Below, in pieces: positions 20,900-29,900 of a stretch of 64,000 nucleotides of DNA; position 1 is the stretch's first letter, and each line of letters begins with the position of its first letter. Both the position numbers and the translations under genes were made by a program. Source of the stretch: Parastagonospora avenae f. sp. tritici 18332-5 (taxonomy: Eukaryota; Ascomycota; Dothideomycetes; Pleosporales; Phaeosphaeriaceae); contig JAFJTR010000035.1 in assembly GCA_022559985.1 (NCBI GenBank), forward strand, positions 124,001-188,000. Direction: 5' to 3'. A model generated the notes under the pieces. It was not told the origin of the DNA. It saw only the letters and a list, made by a program, of their open reading frames with translations, and did no database searches.

Positions 20900-21739
20900 A
20901 TGCCAATCAAAGCTGGCGATATTGTAGCCTCGACCCCCGGTCACCTTCCGACCATGATCTCTGACGGCAAGCGTCTGCGCATCCTCTGGCAGGAAAGCCA
21001 CGGCAACGGCGACCCAAGCCCCCATCTCGTTGAACGTTGCAGAAGTACAGTCAAAGGTCACCCTACCTGGAAGCTCTTCTGCGGCTTCGTCCCGAATCCA
21101 TTATTCGCGAACAGAACGAGCCTCCGTACTTCGTCTACCTGGACGATCGAGCGTGTTACGCCATATGGATCTCCCAGCAGTACAACAAGCATGAGCTCCG
21201 AAAGTTTTGGCCCTTTGACTTCGACCACCTCGGCAAGATCAAGGCGGCGAGACCGAATAGGGGACGGCCAGCGTACTTGGATGATTCGTGCATGGAGTAC
21301 GCGACGGGAACGATGAGAGATAAGAAGACGGTGTATGTATTCAGTGGCTGCCCAGACTCTGACTTCAGGGCCGCGCGACCGGGCATAATCGAGACCGACG
21401 ATGTCGATGACCTCCCTGCACCGAATGGTCTACCCCTCGTCACTGAGACCGCCGAAACTACCTCGACATCCGCTCTCACACATCCAGAACTCAAACTCGG
21501 TAGCGTCCGCACGCTCTTCGAGCCTGCTGCCCCCAGACGCTAAATCTCGGGTCCAGCCGAGACCGATGGCGGGAGATTTGGCCAAGACGACGGGCGTTGT
21601 GAAGAAGTGCAAGGCGGCGCCCGTGGAGAAGGATGCTGGGGTGACGGGGGAGAAGAGAAAAGCTGATGTTGTGACTGCGGCTGTGGAAAATCAAATTGTG
21701 GGGAAGAAAGTGAAGGTCGAAGCCGAAGCGGATGATTGA
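20900..21739 (+). CDS. Unrecognised protein gene with two reading-frame breaks
   Basis: Three coding blocks in two frames lie end to end. Block A (20900 to about 21034) begins MPIKAGDIVASTPGHLP and includes RLRILWQESHGNGDPSP. Block B (about 21037-21540) is one frame away and includes YSQRSPYLEALLRLRPE, PPYFVYLDDRACYAIW and ELRKFWPFDFDHLG. Block C (about 21537-21739) returns to the first frame, is Lys-rich and ends KKVKVEAEADD, with nuclear-localisation-like KRK/KKVK clusters. No normal intron explains the junctions well. A/B would need either a weak GTAGCC donor at 20924 spliced to the AG at 21042, or a 1-base deletion around 21035. B/C would need a 37-base intron (21500-21536), a weak GTCTAC donor at 21428, or a 1-base insertion. 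All blocks look protein-like, so either the splicing is unusual, the sequence has indel errors, or the gene is recently broken. No family recognised. Confidence 0.45.
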
Positions 21740-23499
21740 TGAGCTTCCACCATTGTCAGCACGATTCAATCTGAAATGAGCATCTGGTGTATTGAAGGTC
21801 TTCAGGATGAGCCATGACGATCAGAGTCTGATTTTTCTTTTGGTGTTTAGTGCGGACCACAGTTACATCAGACATAGAAATATCTTGCTTATCATAAAAG
21901 TCTCTGTCAGTTAGTTTTTTTTCAGTGAGCGAGTAGCTTGAAGTAGTACCGGCAGTATCAAGACTTCTCCCACTTCTATGCATTCCTACAGCGCTCAATG
22001 ATGATGAGTTTACAGAGATCTTTCGCACGCTCACTTGAACCAGACTTCTCGCAAAACGCGGAATCACATAAGCGGTTTCCATCCGTCATTTTTACGCGCG
22101 CTCCACTGCATATGAAGATTTCCAGGCATCTTTTTGAACTCCAGTGTATGGAGATTGGTTGGTACGGAAGAAGAGGATGCCGGAAGGACTCGTTTTATGT
22201 TGTTCCTTAATAGCGTGATGGATACATAGGGAATGCCGGTAGGGATTTGGTTGTGTGAAATAAAGTTGGACACCGATGGTTCTGGGAGTTTTTTCGACGC
22301 TTCAAACGTGCGGATCCATCTCAGGATGTTTTATCATCTATGAGTTTAGCAGTTCAATCAAGTTCATCTTGAAGTAAAATAGTTCTGTATTACCATATGC
22401 TTCTGTTGCGGATTGTTTCGAAACAGTGCAGATGGTCATGAAGCGACTCATAGCTATTTTCGGACTATTGACGACAGATTTTGATGTTTGAGGCTGTGAT
22501 CGAACACTTCTCCATTCTCAAATATGCTGCTACGATAGATTTGTAGCACGACCGAACATCATAGAGTGACTGTTGTCGGCTTTTGGTGAATACTTCATGC
22601 TCTAAAAATTTCGAATATTGTCTCGCGGAAGTCTCCCATCCAACAAAAAGATGACGGGCCAGGATTTGTATTCCGGAATACGAGGAATCTCGAAAAAGAC
22701 ATGGTTGGAGTGAAGAAGAAATTTTGGTGCCATTGGGCGGGAAAGAACAATCTTTGGACAAGCTGTTCGCGTTGCATTTAAGAAGGGAAGTCTGGCACAA
22801 GTGGGTGATGTTATATATCGAATCTGGCCACGGCAACATGAACCGAATTTTTTTTGCCTTTTGGGAAGTGTCACATGGTAGCGATACTCTGGCGTTTCTG
22901 TGTCCAAAATATAATATCGAACCGCCGGACATATATGAACCTAGCACTGTTTCTGGGAAAGAACATGGCATGTTTGCTTCGTAGTTTTTGTAGACACAAG
23001 TTGTCGCGGTGTGGAAAACGCGCATATGCAGAAGAATTGAAGGATTGAACTGAGGTTATATTGGGTGAGGCTACGAGCAGTATATATACATGGGTAGCTG
23101 TAAACAGCGCTAGTGCAGGAAAGGCAGCGTCGTCTCATCAGAGGTGAGGTGCCACTGCACGTGAGGCAGGAGATGCCCTCAACCGTGACACAAGTGCACT
23201 CTTTGCGTCTTTTGGAGAAGGGGATTCAATTTGAGAGGCTGAGAGACGTAGTGGGTGAAATAAGGGCGGCATCATAGTATGCAGATGCATGTGGTCTACG
23301 AGATGATCCGAGCGCACAGAGTTCACAGCCTACAGATCTCATGTTCGAGAAGTTGCTGCAAACGTAGCGTGCCACGCCAAGAGCTTACCCTTTCACATCG
23401 TTGCAGCCGACCTGCATATCCATCGCTCTTTCTCTCACCGTAGAACTAGCCTCGGCGCTACCTCCACTTCCTGATAACCCCACCGCACCGCTCGACTCC
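21740..23499. other. AT-richer gene-poor stretch, no supported gene
   Basis: About 1.76 kb, visibly more AT-rich than the neighbours. It has overlapping open frames on opposite strands: 22465-23025 (-, 186 codons) and 22724-22984 (+, beginning GTGCCATTGGG). Neither has a recognisable domain, introns or a convincing start. The stretch may contain a decayed gene. The last 100 bases are C-rich leader for the gene at 23500. Confidence 0.4.
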
Positions 23500-24216
23500 A
23501 TGATCCCTCCAACTGCTGCCAACATGGCGCCCAACACCCAAATCCGGATCATCAGGCTATACGCGCCATCCGTCGACAAAACAATCGAGCATTTTGTTCT
23601 CAAGCCGTCTCAATCTTACAACACAATCCTGAAGACCATCAGCAAATTCCTTGGCATCAACCAAGCCTGGCCATATAATCTCAAGCGCGAACCCGTCGAT
23701 GACTTCAAGGATGTAGAAGCGGGGCGAACGCTCCTCATCGCGACATGTTACTTCGAGCGCCCGCTCGCCGAGGAAGCCAAGGACGTCGTGGTTGTGCAGC
23801 CCGGCGCCGCGGAGAAAGCGTGGATGGCGCTCGAAACAGAGAAAAAGAGAGCGTACATTGCGAAGCTGGAAAAAGAGAAGATCTACCTTACCCTGTCCCG
23901 GACCGAGATTGAAGCTCGACTTACCAGCGACATTACGCCATCCTTCGGAGCGTGTATGGAGGTCATTGAAGAGGAAACTTGGCGCCTGCCACTTGATGCT
24001 ATTCTGGGGTTTCAGGGCATGATCATGCCGTATGGGTCTACTTGGGAGGAGAATCTGCTACCCACACTGGCGATTTTGAGCGAGGCGACGTTGGGACAGG
24101 GCATGGTGGTCAGTGCGCTACTCATCGACGAGGTGAAGAAGAATGGAGTAGATGTTGTTGAGGCGGCACATGTGGTGAAGGTGGGAAAGAGGCTGTTTAG
24201 GAAGGCAACATGGTAA
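23500..24216 (+). CDS. Hypothetical protein, 238 aa
   Basis: Single open frame of 239 codons from the ATG at 23500; a second in-frame ATG at 23524 gives MAPNTQIRIIRLYAPSVD and could be the real start. The protein is soluble, without signal peptide or membrane helix. Its N-terminal part (IRIIRLYAPSVDKTIEHFVL) is predicted as beta strands. It is followed by a Lys/Glu-rich helix (EKKRAYIAKLEKEKIYL) and a C-terminal part rich in Leu, Val and Gly. I do not recognise the family. The frame is intact and codon use resembles neighbouring genes, so a real gene is likely. It sits just upstream of the two decayed F-box-like genes, in the accessory part of the window. Confidence 0.6.
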   Translation: MIPPTAANMAPNTQIRIIRLYAPSVDKTIEHFVLKPSQSYNTILKTISKFLGINQAWPYNLKREPVDDFKDVEAGRTLLIATCYFERPLAEEAKDVVVVQPGAAEKAWMALETEKKRAYIAKLEKEKIYLTLSRTEIEARLTSDITPSFGACMEVIEEETWRLPLDAILGFQGMIMPYGSTWEENLLPTLAILSEATLGQGMVVSALLIDEVKKNGVDVVEAAHVVKVGKRLFRKATW

Positions 24217-24707
24217 TTAGTTCCGCCGATGCTTACATAGGATCAAGGGAGGTGTCTTAGGCCTTGCTTGGTGTTAAGTCTCGCTTTCGAAGCGCAAGCC
24301 ATCACAGAGGGTGTCGAAGGTTGGGGCATCGATCGGTAATTTCCACACTTCACTTGCGAGTTTGGGCAATCTCAAGTACGTAAAACGCCCGATCCACGAG
24401 CAAACATTTTATGGGTCAATCTTTCAGTGCTTATAAGAGACAGTCGCCAGAAGCACGTGAAAGGCTACGTAGTCGAGTCTTTCGCCACCCCTATCATCGT
24501 GTCCCCTCCCTATACCCCTGTATGAACATGATTTTGAAGCCCACACTCTCCTCTTAGCGGCCCGTCTAGCGTATGCTTGTCACCATATAAACCGTCGATC
24601 TTCGCTGCCTTAATGTGCCATTTCGCCTCCTTTATCTACTCAACCTGAGTAGACTCCTCAAGAGTCAGAAGGCTTTGTTAGCTAAACCAAAGCTTGCCTA
24701 CTTCACA
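24217..24707. other. Upstream region of the first F-box-like pseudogene
   Basis: No gene seen. The last 100 bases end in a leader similar in position to that of the second copy (a CT/A-rich stretch running into CTTCACAATG). Confidence 0.35.
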
Positions 24708-26227
24708 ATGCCCCAGCTGGACACCCGGATCCGTCATCTCCGTTCATCTGCAAAGAACTCGGGCGGAGATAATCTCAATCGCTATCTCACCGTAGCCATC
24801 CATCCCCCACCAGGCAAGTAGCTTATGTCACTTGATCATGGTCCCGGCAAGTATCTGTACAGTTTCCGACCTTACCTCAACAACAAGACCCGATTATTCG
24901 CATGGTGAAGACCGTCATCCGAGAAATAAACCAAGAAGACATACGTTTCGCCGCTGCCCACGTCTGCGTCCATGCCATCACAGATGCGCGTCCTTTCTAG
25001 CCCATCATTGATCCGCTGTGCCCAGTGTACAACGCGAAGCTGTACACCTTCCTCATGGACGACTACCCTTACAAAGAAGAGTTCCCTATTAGCGCCTGGA
25101 TTTGCGTATATATCCTGACCGGTCACCTACACAAGGATGCCCTCTACATCAAGATCGGCGAAGAGTGGTTGGAGTTCCGCAAGTGGCTCCTCTCCAAGCG
25201 TCATCCCGAGGGTCTGGTTGGCAAGGCAGGTTATGTGGCGCAGTAAAAGTGGTACAAGCTCAATGGCAAGGAGTTCAGACTCATGGATCTTCCAGTCGAG
25301 CTTCGGCTTATGATCTCCGCGCGCACTCTTGGTCCTTACTTGTACCCTCTGCGCAAATTCGACAATGTTCACCACAACCTCCGTGCAATGGGGCTTAGAA
25401 CTTCCGAAGCCGAATGAATGGCATCGTCACAAGATTTCATTTGCATCGGATGAGCACACGATTGCTGGGTACACAGCTTGCAAACCAAACCTAGCAATTC
25501 TACGAGTCAGCAAGCAGGTCAAAGATGAGGCGCTGCAAGCAGGCTGGCAAGACACGCGTAAGTGATTCTCCGGTCCTCATCACCTGAACTCGATTTTGGG
25601 TATTAGCAAAGCTCCTTACCCGAAGTGGCTCTGTAAAGTGATTCTTGACTTCACAATGGAAGGCTGGTTTCAGTTCTTCGGTATTCAGCAGTGGCCAGAC
25701 CTACATATAGACACAACGCAGTCTCGAGGTAACTTGCTGGCGATTTTACCAGATCTTATTCATCTTCGGATCTGTTTTCGTAGTCCGGACGACGGGTGGA
25801 TTGCCAGTCCTTGGGGTGGCCGGTTCATGACCGGCCCCTTCGTCTGCTGCCAGCGCACCATGGTGGACTGGATCATGACCTTTGCCTGGCCTTTTTTCAA
25901 GGACATCCGCAAAGTGACACTTGGGGGCGTCATCAAGAAGGACTCGAAGGTGAAGTGGGATGACCTTCTGGCATTCTCGAAGACGACAAAGGCGAACATC
26001 TTCGATCACAACCAAGAGCAGCTGAAAATCTTTGCTACGCCCTTCACGATGCTGTAAGTTCACAAACCTGCCAGATTGCTCTGAACTAAATGCTAATCTT
26101 CCGAAGCCCTCCGCCCTGTTCATGTCGCACGCCTTGTCAGGCGACACGCGGATCACAAGTCATCTGCAACGCCCCGAGTAGAGATGATTATGACAAAGAG
26201 GAAGCATTTGACTTTGAAAAGGATTGA
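24708..26227 (+). pseudogene. Decayed F-box-like gene, tandem copy 1
   Basis: Begins MPQLDTRIRHLRSSAK. Translation in three successive frames gives a protein colinear with copy 2 (27009-28708). Conserved landmarks are NRYLTVA, PVYNAKL, the MDD-YPYKEEFPI block, the SKRH-GLVGKAGY block, the F-box-like core LMDLPVELRLMIS, and a C-terminal Cys cluster PPPCSCRTPC. Lesions: a frameshift between about 24810 and 24890; TAG at 24998-25000 where copy 2 has Trp; TAA at 25244-25246 where copy 2 has Arg; and a second frameshift near 25330-25400. The 3' half still keeps apparent introns (25558-25611 and 26054-26106), the latter at the same place as in copy 2. The LPxE-(I/L)R-x2-I core is typical of the large fungal F-box-like families involved in substrate recognition; the function of the intact ancestor is unknown. 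At least four lesions argue against sequencing error alone. Confidence 0.75.
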
Positions 26228-27008
26228 ACTGGTCGATGCGATATGGTGGATTGGTCAAGCTGGCATGAATGACATTGATAATGCGCATTACTAGTAGATT
26301 AAGTTATATCGTGCTAGTTGCTCTTTAGTCTAATTTATGAGATGAACAAAAACGACATGATCTTCTTGGAAGAACGATTTTCTATAAGTATCGACACATC
26401 TGTAAACTTCCCTTACTCCAGCATCCTATACTTTGCATCGCACCTAGGTCGTCTTCGCTACCAAGGTTTGAAGTGATAAGAGTAGCACCTGATCGATGGT
26501 CTTGGAAATTTTTAATTAATGTTAAAGAAAGTTTGATGTAATGACACCACTCTACTCCGCTCTAACAACTAGATGATTCGTTATGAGCTACTTTTTGCTA
26601 CAATTGTAAGGCACACATGCATGTGGTCATGGGACCGTGAGCTTTTGTAATTGGCTAGCGGGAAACTTGGCAGGGAGGCATCTGTCGTTAAAATGCGATG
26701 TTCATTATCTGTAAAAAAAAACTGAAAGCTATATTTTCACTCACGCCTTAAAGCCTGGGAGAGTTGTGACGCTTCTTCTGTTGGGTGCTAAAGACGCGAA
26801 CCACCTGGGCATATCAAGCAACGGCACTCCCCGCATGCCCTCACATTTTGCACACAATCGCATTTGGTCTTATCTTAATAGAGCTAAAACAAACAACAAA
26901 CTACATTATCACGACGCAAAGTTTGACTCAACCTCGAGCAGCCTCAACTCCCTTGCTGCACATTCTGCAAGCCCAATTCAACTCTTCTTACAACCAGCCT
27001 CTACAACG
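26228..27008. other. AT-rich spacer between the two F-box-like pseudogenes
   Basis: Visibly AT-rich, with a TTTTTAATTAATG stretch near 26509 and an A8 run near 26713. No coding sequence or terminal repeats were seen. The last 200 bases form the CA-rich leader of copy 2. Confidence 0.4.
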
Positions 27009-28708
27009 ATGCCTTATCTGGAAACTCGTATCCGGCATCTCCGCCAAGATGCAAAGCATAAAGGAGGAGAGCACCAGAACCGTTACTTGACTGTCGCACT
27101 CCAACCACCACCTGATGACAAATTGGAGACTCGAGACGAATACAAGTTCCAGCCACCACCGTCGCAGTTCGACCCAGTCATCCGCCAGATTATACGGCTT
27201 ATTCGTGAGCTGGGCTATCAGGACATTGAATTCGCGTCTGTCAATATCCGTGTTCACAATTCGAACGAGATGGCCCCGTTCTGGCCGATCAACCCATACT
27301 ACCCTTACTACGATGCCAAGCTGTAAAGGTTTTCGATGGACGACATTCCATATAGGGAAGAATTTCCGATTACTGCTTAAGTATGTGTCTACACCCTGAC
27401 TGGCAGATTGCATAAAGACGCGGTATATATCGAGATCGGCAAAGACTGACTAAAAATGAGGAAGTGGCTTGTATCAAAGCGCCACGCCCAAGAAGATCTT
27501 GTAGGCAAAATCGGCTTCGATGCACAGCGGAAGTGGTGGAAGCTCAATAGCAAGCGATTCCGACTCTTGGATATGCCTTTAGAAATCCGCAATATGATCT
27601 ATTGGTACGCACTGGGGAAGGATATGCATCCAATGCCCACTTCGACCCAGACAATGGAGAGATTGTACAAATGGTTCTCGGCGCTGGCTACTCTCGCAAG
27701 TTGGTAGATTCAAATGTGTATCCCGAAGACTCCGTACCTGAGATTCGAGACGACGTTCCTCTGAACCTGGTATTGCTACAGACTTGTTGGCAGATCTACG
27801 AGGAGGCGCTGCTGGTCGTTTGGGACAGCTCACTCAAGTGTTTCAACCACGAGCAGATGTTTCTCACGGTTGCGGATTCGGCGGTTGATCCAATGTCACA
27901 GTTCAACTGCCTTGGCAAGATCCAATTGAACTTCACGCTCAAGTCATGGTACTGCTTTTTCGGCTTCAAAGCCGACCCCAGGATCTCCATCGACGAGAGC
28001 GCGTCATCTGGTATTTACATCTCGGAAACCGGTCTTCCTAATCTTCGACACTTGGAGATGCGCTTCCGTAGCCCGCAAGACGGCAGTGACGGTAGTCCTT
28101 GGTCCAGACCTTGGGAAGGTAATGGCGCTCTAGACTGCTGTCAAGTTGACGCCGTAGATATGGCCTGTCCCTTTTCATTCCCCTTTGTCTCATGGATTCC
28201 CGCAGTCAGGGTCGCAGGCTTCGTGAAGACTGCATCAAAGAAAAAGTGGGAGAGTATTTTCGACAGCGAGCGTAGAAAGTTGAGCCACGGTCATGACCAG
28301 GAAGCTGCCATACAGGCTCTTTTGCAGACTCCAGCCGGCTTACTGTAAGTATCCTGTTTCTTCCCTAATAGCTGATTAGTACTGACTGCATTATGACAGG
28401 CCACCGTCTTGCTCTTGCTCACAGTCATGTGTGACGAATAGACGAAATCGATGGTACGACGAAGTGAGATCCATAATTTTCGACGCCGCGTGCTCAGTCC
28501 GGGCTTTCGAAAAATCGGACAATTTCAAGTATGATGAGCTGGAGGACCATGTGCCTTCGAACTTTGCCTTGTTGCAAGGTAAGTACACTTTCTCCCAATT
28601 GCAATCGCCACACACTAACATGTCTTAGCCGTTTACGAAGCTCGATGGCGCAGTGAACAGTCACGGCTGCAGCAAGATAAAGAGGTTAAGGAGAATGAAG
28701 AGAACTGA
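27009..28708 (+). pseudogene. Decayed F-box-like gene, tandem copy 2
   Basis: Begins MPYLETRIRHLRQDAK and is colinear with copy 1. Lesions: TAA at 27324-27326 (Tyr TAC in copy 1), TAA at 27378-27380 (Trp in copy 1), TGA at 27447-27449 (Trp in copy 1), and a frameshift at about 27602-27625 just after the F-box-like core RLLDMPLEIRNMIYWYAL. The 3' part is in good order. A frame from about 27603 runs to 28345, then an intron (28346-28399) joins to PPSCSCSQSC, and a second intron near 28580-28628 with a CTAAC branch joins to a charged tail ending at 28708. None of its disabling sites coincides with those of copy 1, so the two genes decayed independently after duplication. Three stops replace Trp or Tyr codons by changes compatible with C-to-T or G-to-A mutation plus one C-to-A. 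The downstream half could still be transcribed from an internal start. Confidence 0.75.
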
Positions 28709-29900
28709 AAATAACACCCTTGATTCCGAGGTCAATATTGATTGACCGCGACACCTTGTATAGACATGATCAGTCTCATTTTGTACATCTTAACTCAGAC
28801 AACGCCAGTCTGTATTGCTCTATGCACATGCAATTAATAAACACACCCAAAGCGGTGCCCTCTTTTCAAAACTCGATGCATTTTCAAATAATCATCGTGA
28901 GCAGCCGAAGCACCTCCACAGCCACAATAACCAAACCACACTCGCACCACCATCCGATAACGCCCCAATACCCGACCGTCCCTTGCTCCATAAAGACACG
29001 CCCCAGAACCACAGAATCGCGTAACAGTACCAGCGGTTACCAATTCATGGGCGGAACGAACGCCCCATCCCAAGCGCCCACCACAACCACGACCCACCCG
29101 CTCCATCCTCGTACAACCTAAATGCCATGCACCCCTTTACCCTGCCTTTTGACATGCATCCCCGGAAAAACGCGTCCCGATCTCAGCACGCCACGCGCTG
29201 CTGGGTAACATTGGAAGAAACGCGGTATTGGGACTGCGCGCCCTTGCATGAGCCTTGCCGCGGACCGAGAGAAAACGGGAAAGGGAAAGGGAGAGGACGG
29301 CATTGAGAGTGGAAAATCTAGTCATGGTATTGGGAAAGCGATTATCGTGGTGTAAAAAGGTGTCTGAATTTGTGTGTATTGTATTCATACAAGCCAACAC
29401 TTGCAATCGTGGTCCTGAAAGAAATTACTGCTCCTGCATACACAATCCCATTTCGCCGCCCTAACCCAATACCAAAATAATTAATTCAGCCAACAAATGC
29501 CCATCCTACGTTCCCTGAGCCCTTCGTCACCTCCTTCCAATCCCAATCCGCCGAAGAAAACCCCCACAAATATCCGATACCTAGGTATAAATCATACTGA
29601 ACATGTAATTCCAAAAAACCTGACAAAGGAAAAAACCCCTGCTAACAAAGGAAAATAAACCGAAGATTAATTCGTGCATCCGTGAGAACTTTTTGTTACA
29701 AAAGTGATTGATTACAAGACTGATATCGAGTGCGCCGGTGGTGTTGTACAACATGAGGCGAGTGAGAAAGAGAAGAAAGAAGAAGCGGTAGGTACCCTGG
29801 GTATCAGACCGCCGAGAAGAGATGCTGGTGGTAGGAAATGGCGTAGATGACATGTTTTCGTGGAACAAAAGGAGAGGTCGAGGTGTGTGAAAGGCAGACA
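28709..29900. other. Intergenic, no gene seen
   Basis: CA/CT-rich at about 28890-29110, a G/A-rich run at about 29265-29300, then AT-rich sequence toward the 3' end of the next - gene. Short open frames only, none with recognisable content. The part next to 29901 probably carries the 3' UTR of the disordered-protein gene. Confidence 0.4.

Noticed and set aside
21029..21042. 14-base GT...AG segment that would restore frame in the unknown gene
   Set aside because: Far too short to be spliced; a base deletion or a longer intron is more plausible.
22465..23025. 186-codon frame on -
   Set aside because: AT-rich, unusual composition, no domain or splice signals, and overlapped by a + frame of similar quality. 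Left as part of the gene-poor stretch.
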